From the NCBI RefSeq assembly GCF_008642355.1, contig NZ_CP029193.1, positions 6,658,001 through 6,722,000 on the forward strand: 64,000 bases of DNA, given 5' to 3'. Below are positions 26,150 through 34,889 of this stretch, in pieces. The stretch is from Streptomyces venezuelae. GTDB lineage: Bacteria; Actinomycetota; Actinomycetes; Streptomycetales; Streptomycetaceae. Both the position numbers and the translations under genes were made by a program. The notes below the pieces were generated by a model that did no database searches, was not told the DNA's origin, and saw only the letters and a list, made by a program, of their open reading frames with translations. The stretch's first letter is position 1, and each line of letters opens with the position of its first letter.

Positions 26150-28474
26150 TCAGTGGCTCGTGGCGTCGGACGGTTCGCAGCGGTACAGGGTCTGCGCGGG
26201 TGCCTTCTCGCTGCCGCGGTCGGTCGCTCCGTACGCCCGAGGGTCGACCTCGGCACAGGCCGACGCGATCCAGGAGCCGACCTCCGACGACTTCGCGCCC
26301 GCGGCGTCGACGAGGGCGAAGCGGATGTCCCCGCTCGCGACGAGGTGCCGGTACTCGGTGAGGGTGACGGAGGTCGAGTGCATTCCGGCGAGTGGCAGGA
26401 CGGGGGTGCCCTCGGCGTAGATGTACGGGGCCGCCGCCGCCCAGTTCTCGGCGGAGAAGGGGTACTTGGCGTTCCCGTCATGCTTCTCGACGTAGGCGAG
26501 AAGCTCGCTCTGGGCGGGCGTCAGGGAGGTGCGGAGGTCCCGGCCGATGGCGCCCACGCCACCCGTGGGCCCGGCGTCTCCACCGGTGGGCCCGCCGGGG
26601 CCACCGCCCGCGCCGGGCCGGTGACTGATCGAGGGCTTCCCCGTCGGCAGCCCCGCGGGCAGCGGGCCCGCGGCGGCGTCGAACGCCGAGCCCGCGTGCC
26701 GCTCGTCCAGCACCGAGAGCGACCAGGCGGCCGGCGCGGCGAACATGGCCACGCAGCCGGCCAGCATCCCCGCGAGGGCGAAGCGGCGGCGCGCGGCGGT
26801 CCGGCGGAGCGTCAGAACGAGGACGGCGATCAGTGCGGCCGCGACGGTCACGGGGATCAGCCAGGGCGCGAAGCCGGTGTAGTCGGAGGCGAGGCGGACG
26901 GTCCAGGCGGTCTCGGCGACGATGACGGCGGGCAGTACCCACGCCCGCGCCCCGCCTTCGGCCTTGCGGTGCGCGCGCCAGAGGGCGACGGTTCCGGCCG
27001 CCGCCAGTGCGGCGAGCGGCGGGGCGAGGGGCGCGAGGTAGGCGGTGTGGGGGAAGTCGAACGAGCTCAGCAGCGCGGCGGTGCCGATCAGCCAGACGCC
27101 CCACATCAGGTGACCGGCGCGGGCCTGGTCGGTGCGGGGGGCCTTGCGGTGCCGCAGGAGGCCGTGGACGAGGGCGCTCAGCGCCAGCGGGTACAGCCAG
27201 CCGATCTGGGGCGCGTAACGGGCGCTCTCGAAGAGCTTGAGGGCGCTGGTGGAGTCGGGGTCGGGGTGGGGTTGCCTGCTCGTGGTGCCCCGGGTGTCGC
27301 CGGTACCGGTACCGGCGGTACTGCCGGTGCCTTCGGCGTCACCAGCGCTAGCCGTGCCTTCGGTGTCACCAGGGCCTCCCGTGCCTTCGGTGTCACCAGC
27401 GCCTCCCGTGCCTCCCGTACCGCCGGAGCCTTCGGCGCCCGGCCCCCGTGTGCCGGGTTTGCCGGTGTCGGGCCCGGGTGCGCCGGTGCTGCCGGTGTCG
27501 GGGTCGGATGCGCCGGGGCCGTCGGCGCTCGACCCGGGAGCGTCCGTGCCGCCCGGCTGCGGGGACGTCCGCGCCGCCCCCGCGGCCGGCGCCGCCCCGT
27601 CGATGAGCCCCGCGTGCAGCCGGTTGAAGCCGTTGTAGCCGAAGACCATCGCCGCCGCGCTGTTGCCGGTCGAGCCGTCCACGTACGGGCGGTCGCGCTC
27701 GGGAGTGAACGTCATCAGCGCCACCCACGACAGCGACACGGTGAACATCAGGGCGCCCGCCAGGGCCAGTTGGCCGAGCCGGCGCCGCAGCCGCACCGGA
27801 GCCGCCACGAGGTACCCGACGAAGAGCGCCGGCACGATGACCCACGCCTCCATCATCTTCGCCTGGAAGCCGAGCCCGATCCACAGTCCGCAGAGGAGCA
27901 GCGACCGCAGGCGCGCGCTCCGCACGGCCCGCTGGTACGCGTCGGCGGCGAGCACGAGGCACAGGGTGACCGCCCCGTCGAGCATCGCGTGGCCGAACAT
28001 GGAGGCCGCCACGGGCGTCACCGTCAGCAGCCCCGCGGCGAGCAGTCCGGCGGCAGGTCCCTGCCAGCGGCGCACCAGCCGGTACATCACCAGGACGGAG
28101 ATCACGCCCATGACGCACTGCGGCAGCGTCAGCGCCCAGTCGTGGAAGCCGAAGATCCGTGCCGAAAGGGCCTGCGGCCACAGGAAGCCGCCGATCTTGT
28201 CCAGGGTGAGCGTGGCCGACGGATCGAGACTGGTGAAGAGGAACGCCTCCCAGCTCACCGACATGCTGCGGGCGGCCACGGAGTAGTAGGGGGCGAAGCC
28301 GCTGCTCGTGATGTTCCACGTGTAGAGCAGGGCGGCGAGGGCGGCGATGCCGAGGAGCGCGGGCCTGGCCCACCGGGGCTGGCCGGCGGGGGAGCGCCAG
28401 AACCGCAGCCGGCTCCGGGGCCGCCGGTCCGGCGAGGTCCGGCCCGCGGGCGGCGCGCTGGTCAGGGACGTCAT
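26150..28474 (-). CDS. GT39/ArnT-like membrane glycosyltransferase
   Basis: A 774-residue polytopic protein of the GT39 (PMT/ArnT-like) type. About the first 260 residues carry several membrane helices and the luminal loop YYSVAARSMSVSWEAFLFTSLDPSATLTLDK, where the family acidic residues sit; LGFQAKMMEAWVIVPAL follows. A central extracytoplasmic linker (about residues 300-405) is low-complexity Gly/Thr/Asp/Glu with 9-residue repeats. More helices follow (about 420-580), then a soluble C-terminal domain. Such enzymes transfer a sugar from polyprenyl-phosphate donors to proteins or lipids at the outer face of the membrane. The acceptor is unknown. ATG with GAGG upstream. It is monocistronic, with a long terminator. 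Confidence 0.85.
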   Translation of the reverse strand: MTSLTSAPPAGRTSPDRRPRSRLRFWRSPAGQPRWARPALLGIAALAALLYTWNITSSGFAPYYSVAARSMSVSWEAFLFTSLDPSATLTLDKIGGFLWPQALSARIFGFHDWALTLPQCVMGVISVLVMYRLVRRWQGPAAGLLAAGLLTVTPVAASMFGHAMLDGAVTLCLVLAADAYQRAVRSARLRSLLLCGLWIGLGFQAKMMEAWVIVPALFVGYLVAAPVRLRRRLGQLALAGALMFTVSLSWVALMTFTPERDRPYVDGSTGNSAAAMVFGYNGFNRLHAGLIDGAAPAAGAARTSPQPGGTDAPGSSADGPGASDPDTGSTGAPGPDTGKPGTRGPGAEGSGGTGGTGGAGDTEGTGGPGDTEGTASAGDAEGTGSTAGTGTGDTRGTTSRQPHPDPDSTSALKLFESARYAPQIGWLYPLALSALVHGLLRHRKAPRTDQARAGHLMWGVWLIGTAALLSSFDFPHTAYLAPLAPPLAALAAAGTVALWRAHRKAEGGARAWVLPAVIVAETAWTVRLASDYTGFAPWLIPVTVAAALIAVLVLTLRRTAARRRFALAGMLAGCVAMFAAPAAWSLSVLDERHAGSAFDAAAGPLPAGLPTGKPSISHRPGAGGGPGGPTGGDAGPTGGVGAIGRDLRTSLTPAQSELLAYVEKHDGNAKYPFSAENWAAAAPYIYAEGTPVLPLAGMHSTSVTLTEYRHLVASGDIRFALVDAAGAKSSEVGSWIASACAEVDPRAYGATDRGSEKAPAQTLYRCEPSDATSH
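27327..27407. repeat. 27-bp in-frame tandem repeat in the GT39 linker
   Basis: Three adjacent 27-bp units start at 27327, 27354 and 27381, each opening with GTGCCTTCGG, with a partial fourth. Read on the minus strand they code for 9-residue units like GDTEGTGGP in the extracytoplasmic linker of the glycosyltransferase. Units differ by a few bases. Confidence 0.85.
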
Positions 28475-28499
28475 GCCTCATGCTTCTACCGGTACGGGA

Positions 28500-28545
28500 T
28501 TGTCCGGTGTCGGACGCGACGTACCGGACAACAAGCGCCGGACAA
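28500..28545. promoter_or_regulatory. TTGTCCGGT/ACCGGACAA inverted repeat with a third half-site
   Basis: Half-sites TTGTCCGGT (28500-28508) and ACCGGACAA (28523-28531) form a perfect 9-bp inverted repeat with a 14-nt spacer, and a third CCGGACAA lies at 28538-28545. The block is between the end of the nSTAND-WD40 gene and the GT39 start, so it lies in the GT39 promoter region. A sister pair lies upstream of the nSTAND gene. Confidence 0.5.
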
Positions 28546-28566
28546 CGGCACCGAACGGCGCCCTGG

Positions 28567-31500
28567 TCAGCGCGCGCAGGCCCGCCGGGGCCACTCGCCC
28601 TCGTCCGGGACGTTCAGGTACCGGTCGCGTTCCTCCCGGCTGAGATCCCTGCGCACCGCGCGGCAGATCCGGTCCACCGCCTCCCCGGTGCCGCGCAGCA
28701 CACTCCACAGTCGCAGCGTGCCGTCCTCGCCCCCGCTGGCGACGGTGTGTCCGTCCGGGCCGAACGCCACGGACCACACGGGGCCCTCGTGCCCGGCCAG
28801 GACGGAGAGCTGGAGCCCGGTGGTGGCGTCCCACAGCCGGACGGTCCCCTCCCGGTCCCCGCCCGCCACCATCCGCCCGTCCGGGCTGAACGCCAGCGAC
28901 CGGGCGTCGCGACGGGTCCCGGCGGGTGTGGCGCGGGCCGCACCCGTGGCCGTGTCCCAGAGGCGCAGCGTGCCGTCCTCGGCGCCCCCGGCGACCGTGC
29001 GCCCGTCCGGACTGAACGCCACGGTCCGCACCGGGGACTCGGTACCGGTGCGGATGGTGCGGGACGTGCCGCCCGCCGCGTCCCACAGCCGCAGGGTTCC
29101 GTCGTCGCCCCCGACGGCGAGGGTGTGGCCGTCGGCCCCGAACGCCACGGACCAGACGTCCTCCCGCTGCCGCCCCGGCGCTCCACGCGGCTTCCCGGTC
29201 TCCGCGTTCCACAGCCGTACGTCGCCACCGCCGCCCCGCGCCCCGCCCGCCGCGACGGTGCGCCCGTCACGGCTGAACGCAACGGAACGTACCGCCCCGT
29301 GATGGCCCGTCAGCACCCTGCGGGCCCTGCTGGTCGCCGCGTCCCACAGCCGTACCGTCCCGTCGTCACCACCTCCCGCCACCGTACGGCCATCGGGACT
29401 GAACGCCACCGACCGCACCGCCCCCCGGTGCCCCGTCAGCTCCCTCCGCGTCCTGCCGTCGGCCGCGTCCCACAGCCGTACGGTGCCGTCGTGCGCGCCT
29501 CCGGCCACCGTGCGCCCGTCCGGACTGAACGCCACCGACCGCACGGCACCCTGCCGTCCCGGCACCGTGACGCGCTCCTTCCCGGTCGACACGGCCCACA
29601 GCCGTACCGTGCCGTCACGCCCGCCACTGACCACCGTGCTCCCGTCCGGGCTGAAGGCCGTGGCGGGGACGGAGCCCCGGTGCCCGGCGAGCACGGCGCG
29701 CAGCGTTCCGGTCGCGGCGTCCCACAGGCGTACCGTCCCGTCGTGCTGGCCGCTGAGCACCGTACGGCGGTCCGGGCTGAAGGCCACCGACTCCGCGTCC
29801 CTGCGCCGCTCGGCGAGCGCGCCGCGCTCCTTGCCGGTGGCCGCGTCCCACACCCGTACGGTGCCGTCGCGGGCGCCACCGGTCACCGTACGGCCGTCGG
29901 GGCTGAACGCCACGGACACCACGGCGCTGCTCCGCCCGGTCCGCAGGACACGCGTCCCGCCGCCGGCCGTCGCCCCCAGCCGCACCGTCCCGTCGTCGCC
30001 ACCGCTGGCCAGACGGCGCCCGTCGGGGCCGAACGACAGTGCTCGCACGGCTCCCTGATGCCCCCTCAGGGTGCGGTGGACCTCGCCCGAGGACGCGTCC
30101 CACACCCGGACGGTGCCGTCACGGTCCCCACCGGCGACCGTGCGCCCGCCAGGGCTGAACGCCACCGTCCGCACGGCACCCCGGAGACCGGTCCTCATGG
30201 CCCGCGAGGACCCGGTCGCCGTGTTCCACAACCGGACGGACCCGTCGTCACCGCCTGCGGCAACGGTCTGCCCGTCGGGCCCGTAGGCGACGGACCGGAT
30301 CGCGCCATGACGGCCCGTCAGCAGGCGCTTCTGCCGCCCGGTCACGGTGTTCCAGAGGCGCAGGGTTCCGTCCTCGCCGCCGCTGGCGACGGTCCGCGCG
30401 TCTGGGCTGAAGGCCACCGCCGTCACCTCGCCCCGGTGTCCCGTCATGCGCTGTTGCAGGGGGCCCGAGGCCGCAGCGAAGAGGCCCGCGGTGGCCTCGG
30501 GGGTGGGGTGGATGCGGTACGCGTACACGGCGAGGAGCGAGGCGAGGTCGGAGTCGGCGGGGAGGAGCGCGGCCGACTGCGCGGCGAGCTGCCGGGACAG
30601 GGCGCTGCGCTGCTCGGCGACGGCGTCGCGCCGGTTGCCCTCGCTGGCCCGGTACTGGTCCCAGGCGAGCAGCCCCGAGACGAGGGCGAGCAGCAGCAGG
30701 ACGGACAGGGCGAGCGTGAAGCGGCGCAGCCGCCGCGTGGTGTGCGCTTCGGCGAGCCGCTCGCGTTCCCGGGCGGCGGTGCTGGCCGCGAGGAAGTCGC
30801 GCTCCAGCTCGGTGAGTTCGCTGCCCGCGGAGGCGCCGGAGGACGGAGGGCCGTGGGAGAGGAAGGCGTCCTCGGCCGCGTCGAGGCGCGTGCCGCGGTA
30901 CAGCGCGCCCGGGTCGCGGTGCTCGCGGTCCCACGCGGTCGCCGCGTCGCTCAGCCGCTGACGGAGCAGGAGCCCGGCGCGGTCCTCGTCGATCCAGTGC
31001 CGCAGCCGCGGCCAGGCCTGCAGGAGGGCCTCGTGGGTGAGCTCGACCGTGTCCGTGTCCAGGGTGATCAGGCGGGCTCCGGCGAGCGCGTCGAGGACCG
31101 TCCGTACGTCTCCGGGTCCGGTGTCCGGCCCGCCCAGGGAGTCGAGGTCGGCGCGTGCGGGGCGGCGTCTCGTGGCCTCGGTGCCCTCGCCGACGACGAC
31201 GAGGCGCAGCAGGAGAGCGCGGGCCAGCTGCCGCTGATGGCCGTCCAGGGCGGCGTGGACGGTCTCCGCGGTCTGGCCGAGGGCGTGCCGGATGCCGCCC
31301 GCGGCCTCGTACCCGGCCAGGGTGAGCGTGTTCCCGCGGCGACGGCGCCAGGTCTCGCGCAGGGCGTGGGAGACGAGGGGCAGCACGGTGGCGCGACCGG
31401 TGGCGTCGGCGATCACGCGGGCGAGCAGCGCGCCCTCGACGGTGCAGCCGGCGCGTGCGGCGGGCCGGCTGATCGCCCGGCGCAGCTCGTCGGTGGTCAT

Positions 31501-32406
31501 CGGCCCCACGAGCAACTGGGCGTCGCGCAGGGCCTCGACGAGCTCGGGGTGCCGGGCACAGCGGGCGTAGAAGTCGGCCCGCACACCGAGGACGACGCGG
31601 GTGCGGCTGTTGGGGGCTCGGGCGGCGGTGAGCAGGGCGGTGATGAACCGCGTACGCTCACGCGCGTCGTCGCAGAGCGTGAACACCTCCTCGAACTGGT
31701 CGACCACCACGAGGAGTTCGGCGTCCTCGGACCGTCCTGCCAGCGCTTTGAGGGCGGTCAGGTGCAGGGCGCGCGGGTCCGTGGAGAGGTCGGTGCGGAG
31801 AGCGGTCGCTGAGTCCCCGGACACCCCGGCCAGCCGCGCGGCGCACGCCTCCAGGGGGCGGGCGCCGGGAGCGAAGAGGACGACGTCCCATCCGGGTGCG
31901 TCCGCTTCCCGCACCCGGGGCAGCAGCCCCGCGCGCAGCAGGGAGGACTTCCCGGACCCTGACGCGCCGAACACGGCGAGGAAGCGCCGGGAACGCACCC
32001 GTGCCACCAGGTCCTCGGTGAGCTGCTCGCGTCCGAAGAACCAGTCCGCGTCCTCGGGCTGGAACGCGGCGAGGCCCACGTACGGTCCCCGGTGCCGTTC
32101 CGTGTCCCGGTCCTCGTCCGCGTGGTCCTCCGCCGCCGCGAGCCGGGCACCCAGCGCGCGCCACCTCGCCTCCCACGCCTCCGTGTCGCCGCCGCACGCC
32201 CGCACGTAGGCGAGCGTGACGGGCAGGCTGGGGAGCCGGCGGCCGCTCGCCGCGTCGGCGAGCGTCGTCGAGGAGTAGTGGGCGTCGCGGGCCAGCCGTC
32301 GGTAGGGCGGGCTGCCCGCCTTCTCCCTCAACCGCCTCAGATCGGCCGCGAAGGCGGTGAGCTCGCCACCGTCGTCCTCCAGCGGCCGCTCACCCCGTGG
32401 CACCAC
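28567..32406 (-). CDS. HTH-nSTAND NTPase with 14 WD40 repeats
   Basis: About 1279 residues. The N-terminus has an XRE-like helix-turn-helix (about 15-65; LARDAHYSSTTLADAASGRR). PYVGLAAFQPEDADWFFGRE opens an nSTAND1-type NTPase: Walker A GASGSGKSSLLRAG near residue 150, Walker B LLVVVDQFEEVF near 234, then helical regulatory segments. One transmembrane helix lies at about 565-590 (LALSVLLLLALVSGLLAW). I count 14 WD40 repeats at about 650-1255 (pattern VAFSPDGRTVAGG-x3-GTVRLWD), enough for two seven-bladed propellers. Such STAND proteins act as ligand-triggered switches in signalling or defence. No effector domain is obvious. The start is one of three GTG codons at 32403-32412. Confidence 0.88.
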   Translation of the reverse strand: MVPRGERPLEDDGGELTAFAADLRRLREKAGSPPYRRLARDAHYSSTTLADAASGRRLPSLPVTLAYVRACGGDTEAWEARWRALGARLAAAEDHADEDRDTERHRGPYVGLAAFQPEDADWFFGREQLTEDLVARVRSRRFLAVFGASGSGKSSLLRAGLLPRVREADAPGWDVVLFAPGARPLEACAARLAGVSGDSATALRTDLSTDPRALHLTALKALAGRSEDAELLVVVDQFEEVFTLCDDARERTRFITALLTAARAPNSRTRVVLGVRADFYARCARHPELVEALRDAQLLVGPMTTDELRRAISRPAARAGCTVEGALLARVIADATGRATVLPLVSHALRETWRRRRGNTLTLAGYEAAGGIRHALGQTAETVHAALDGHQRQLARALLLRLVVVGEGTEATRRRPARADLDSLGGPDTGPGDVRTVLDALAGARLITLDTDTVELTHEALLQAWPRLRHWIDEDRAGLLLRQRLSDAATAWDREHRDPGALYRGTRLDAAEDAFLSHGPPSSGASAGSELTELERDFLAASTAARERERLAEAHTTRRLRRFTLALSVLLLLALVSGLLAWDQYRASEGNRRDAVAEQRSALSRQLAAQSAALLPADSDLASLLAVYAYRIHPTPEATAGLFAAASGPLQQRMTGHRGEVTAVAFSPDARTVASGGEDGTLRLWNTVTGRQKRLLTGRHGAIRSVAYGPDGQTVAAGGDDGSVRLWNTATGSSRAMRTGLRGAVRTVAFSPGGRTVAGGDRDGTVRVWDASSGEVHRTLRGHQGAVRALSFGPDGRRLASGGDDGTVRLGATAGGGTRVLRTGRSSAVVSVAFSPDGRTVTGGARDGTVRVWDAATGKERGALAERRRDAESVAFSPDRRTVLSGQHDGTVRLWDAATGTLRAVLAGHRGSVPATAFSPDGSTVVSGGRDGTVRLWAVSTGKERVTVPGRQGAVRSVAFSPDGRTVAGGAHDGTVRLWDAADGRTRRELTGHRGAVRSVAFSPDGRTVAGGGDDGTVRLWDAATSRARRVLTGHHGAVRSVAFSRDGRTVAAGGARGGGGDVRLWNAETGKPRGAPGRQREDVWSVAFGADGHTLAVGGDDGTLRLWDAAGGTSRTIRTGTESPVRTVAFSPDGRTVAGGAEDGTLRLWDTATGAARATPAGTRRDARSLAFSPDGRMVAGGDREGTVRLWDATTGLQLSVLAGHEGPVWSVAFGPDGHTVASGGEDGTLRLWSVLRGTGEAVDRICRAVRRDLSREERDRYLNVPDEGEWPRRACAR

Positions 32407-32423
32407 GATCACCCCCGCCCGCC

Positions 32424-32470
32424 ATTGTCCGGCCCGGCAGCCCGCCGACAGGCCGCCGGAACCGGACAAT
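32424..32470. promoter_or_regulatory. ATTGTCCGG/CCGGACAAT inverted repeat upstream of the nSTAND gene
   Basis: ATTGTCCGG (32424-32432) and CCGGACAAT (32462-32470) form a perfect 9-bp inverted repeat separated by 29 nt, just upstream of the nSTAND start and touching the end of the 62-residue upstream gene. It uses the same core as the repeat at 28500-28545 on the other side of the gene, so a common regulator is plausible. Confidence 0.5.
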
Positions 32471-32478
32471 CCACCGGC

Positions 32479-32667
32479 TCAGAGGGACCGGATCCACCAG
32501 TCGGTCAGGACGACCAGGAGCGGGCCCGGCGTGTCCGCCACGCTCAGGACGGCGCGACGGCGGACCGCGGCCCAGAGCGGAGGATCCCGCTCCTCCGGCG
32601 GCGCTCCCTCCGGACGCCCCGCCACCCGCTCTGCTGCGTCCCCTGCCGCGTCGCTCTCGTACCGCAT
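32479..32667 (-). CDS. Small protein (62 aa) upstream of the nSTAND gene
   Basis: A short gene starting at an ATG with a near-ideal GGGAGG at 7-nt spacing. The product has an acidic, Ala-rich first half (MRYESDAAGDAAERVAG), a PPEERDPPLWAAVRRRAV middle and a hydrophobic end (LLVVLTDWWIRSL). No family is recognised. It lies about 70 nt before the nSTAND gene on the same strand and is probably co-transcribed with it, and it diverges from the gene at 32883. It could be a partner or leader peptide. Support rests on the ribosome site, position and coding bias. Confidence 0.6.
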   Translation of the reverse strand: MRYESDAAGDAAERVAGRPEGAPPEERDPPLWAAVRRRAVLSVADTPGPLLVVLTDWWIRSL

Positions 32668-32882
32668 CCGAACCTCCCTGCCCCGACCGTGCCCCTTGCC
32701 CGGTCCGTGACAGCACCCTGCGGCCGAGAGGCCCTGGCACCCGGCACTCCCGGGCGGAGCGGGCGGACCGGGCGCCTCCGGCGAACTATCCTGCTGGTCG
32801 ACGCCCTGCCGTACCCGCGCCCGGATCACCCGTTCCGGAGGGAACGGGCAGCGGCGGCGAGCGCGGGGGAAGGGGCCGAGGA

Positions 32883-33758
32883 GTGGGAGCGGCACGGCAG
32901 CGGCTGTGGGAGCACCTGCGCGGGTTGCGCCTGCGGGCGGAATGCGCCCGGCGCGCACAGGGTCTCTCCGTCTCCCAGGCCACGGTCGCGCGCGAGCTCG
33001 ACGCGTCGGGCCGAGCGGCCCTGCGCGGCTTCTCGGGGCAGCGGATCAACGACTGGACGCCCGAGGAGCCGGGGGCCATGAGCATCCCCCAGTCGCGCAG
33101 CCACGACAGGGTCGTGGCACTCGCAGGCGTCTGGGCCGCGTGGGCGGGGGACCCCGCGCCGGGGCGCACGCTGCGCGACCTGCTGGACGAGGCGTGTGAC
33201 GAGTGGACCCGCGAACGCAGGACCGGCACGCTCGGCACCCCCGAGGGGCGGCCGTCGGGCTCGGGCGAGAGACGGCTGCCGGGGTCGGGCGAGGGGGCGG
33301 CTGGAGGGGGCGATGCGTCCGCCGTACGCGCCGCCCACGCTGTAAACGCCATCCCGGCGCCCGATGCGCATCCCGCGTCCGTTCCGCACGCCGAGCCCGT
33401 TGCGCATGCCACGACCGCTCCGCACCCCGCCCCCGCCCTCCCTCGGACCGTGCGGGACCTCGGTCCCTGGTTGTTGGAAGTACGCGAAGCCCCGCCGCCT
33501 GGCCCGCCCCCGCACGCATGGGCATGCGCGCGCCGCGACCCGCTCGCGCACATCGACAGGGAACGGGCCACGGAAGCCTGCCACGAAGCGCTCGTGACCG
33601 CCCTGCGCAAAGCCGGCTCCCCGGAGGCGGACGCGTACGCCCGGTGGGCCCGCGCCGCCGGAAAGCTGCCCGTCGCATCCTGCCTGCCGCACGGCGTGCA
33701 GCTCGACGGCAGCCAAGCCGCCCCCTGCTCCTGGGCGGCCGTCATGGAGCAGACGTGA
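32883..33758 (+). CDS. Possible HTH regulator-like protein divergent from the nSTAND gene
   Basis: About 291 residues. The N-terminal 90 residues (LWEHLRGLRLRAECARRAQGL, SVSQATVARELDASG, GFSGQRINDWTPEEPGAMSIP) look like a helix-turn-helix region of the type found near Streptomyces WD40/STAND genes. Then come a helical RTLRDLLDEACDEW, a long His/Ala/Pro/Gly-rich linker (about 125-205), and a compact C-terminal domain with HIDRERATEACHEALVTALRKAG and CLPHGVQLDG. No enzyme motif. GTG start with AAGGGG upstream; the open frame extends far further upstream but without coding-like sequence. It is divergent from the nSTAND unit. Confidence 0.6.
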   Translation: MGAARQRLWEHLRGLRLRAECARRAQGLSVSQATVARELDASGRAALRGFSGQRINDWTPEEPGAMSIPQSRSHDRVVALAGVWAAWAGDPAPGRTLRDLLDEACDEWTRERRTGTLGTPEGRPSGSGERRLPGSGEGAAGGGDASAVRAAHAVNAIPAPDAHPASVPHAEPVAHATTAPHPAPALPRTVRDLGPWLLEVREAPPPGPPPHAWACARRDPLAHIDRERATEACHEALVTALRKAGSPEADAYARWARAAGKLPVASCLPHGVQLDGSQAAPCSWAAVMEQT

Positions 33759-33784
33759 GAACCGTGGCCCCCACGAGGAGAGAG

Positions 33785-34801
33785 ATGCCACCGTCCCCCC
33801 GGCCCACCGCCGCCCTGGCCATGTCACGGAAGGCAGCCGAGGCCATCCTGGAACCGTCGGTCCTCGACGCCCTCGCCGAGGTCGTGGCGCTCGAACCGCC
33901 GCCCGTGCTCGACGACTTCACCACCGACCGCGCGCGATCCGTACTGACCGACGTCGAACTGCTCGTCACGGGCTGGGGCTGTCCGCCGCTGACCGAGCAA
34001 GTCCTCGCGCACGCGCCCCGGTTGCGTGCCGTCGTCCACACGGCCGGGTCCGTCCGCGAGCACATCACCGACGCGTGCTGGGAGCGCGGCGTCGCCGTGT
34101 CGTCGGCCGCCGCCGCCAACGCGCTGCCCGTCGCCGAGTACACGGTCGCGATGATCCTGCTCACCGGCAAGCGCGTCCTGGAGAGCGCCCGCGACTTCCG
34201 TGCCGCGCGCACGGAGGTGGACTGGGCGCGCACGCCGCGCAGCACCGGAAACTACCGCCGCACCGTGGGCATCCTCTCCGCCTCCTTCACCGGCCGCCGC
34301 GTCATCGAGCTGCTGCGCCCCCACGACCTGCGGCTCCTGCTGCACGACCCGTACGTGACGGCGGAGGACGCCGCCGGACTCGGCGCCGAGCCGGTGTCGC
34401 TCGACGAACTCTTCGCGCGGAGCGACACCGTGAGCGTCCACACGCCGCTGCTGCCCGCCACCCGTGGGCTCGTCGGCCGTGCACTCCTCGGCGCGATGCG
34501 TCCCGACGCCGTACTCGTCAACACCGCGCGGGGCGCGATCCTCGATCAGGACGCGCTCACCGAAGCCGTCACCGCCGGGCGCATCCGGGCCGTGCTCGAC
34601 GTGACCGACCCCGACGTCCTGCCTCCGGACCACCCCCTGTGGTCCGCCGAGAACGTCCTGCTCACCCCGCACGTCGCGGGCTCCCAGGGCAACGAGTGGC
34701 GGCGGCTCGCGGACGCCGCCGTCGCCGAGGTGCGCCGCTGGGCCGCGGGCGGCGGCTTCGCGCACCCCGTGGATCACGACAGACTGGCGTACCTCGCCTG
34801 A
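33785..34801 (+). CDS. D-2-hydroxyacid dehydrogenase family protein
   Basis: A 338-residue NAD-dependent hydroxyacid dehydrogenase relative. The nucleotide-binding region is TVGILSASFTGRRVIELL, with Ser at the middle glycine of the usual GxGxxG. NTARGAILDQDAL supplies the active-site Arg, DVTDPDVLPPDHPLW follows (Asp in place of the usual Glu), and LTPHVAGSQGNE holds the catalytic His. The substrate is unknown. The ATG has GAGGAGAGAG directly upstream. It is 27 nt behind the preceding gene and may be co-transcribed with it. The siderophore operon downstream has its own promoter. Confidence 0.82.
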   Translation: MPPSPRPTAALAMSRKAAEAILEPSVLDALAEVVALEPPPVLDDFTTDRARSVLTDVELLVTGWGCPPLTEQVLAHAPRLRAVVHTAGSVREHITDACWERGVAVSSAAAANALPVAEYTVAMILLTGKRVLESARDFRAARTEVDWARTPRSTGNYRRTVGILSASFTGRRVIELLRPHDLRLLLHDPYVTAEDAAGLGAEPVSLDELFARSDTVSVHTPLLPATRGLVGRALLGAMRPDAVLVNTARGAILDQDALTEAVTAGRIRAVLDVTDPDVLPPDHPLWSAENVLLTPHVAGSQGNEWRRLADAAVAEVRRWAAGGGFAHPVDHDRLAYLA

Positions 34802-34865
34802 GCGCGGACGATATGGCCGAATACCCGCTTGCGTCCAGCATTCGGGGCCCTGTTCCGCATCGCGA

Positions 34866-34884
34866 TTAGGTTAGGCTAACCTCT
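34866..34884 (+). promoter_or_regulatory. Iron box of the siderophore importer operon
   Basis: TTAGGTTAGGCTAACCTCT matches the symmetric iron-box form at 17 of 19 positions. It ends 5 nt before the GTG start of the ABC ATPase gene, so repressor binding would cover the -10 region and start point, and the transcript probably is leaderless. Confidence 0.88.
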
Positions 34885-34889
34885 GCGGC

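Noticed and set aside
28700..30500. Repetitive DNA in this stretch as a possible mobile or satellite repeat
   Set aside because: The repetition is in frame and codes for the WD40 units of a single protein.
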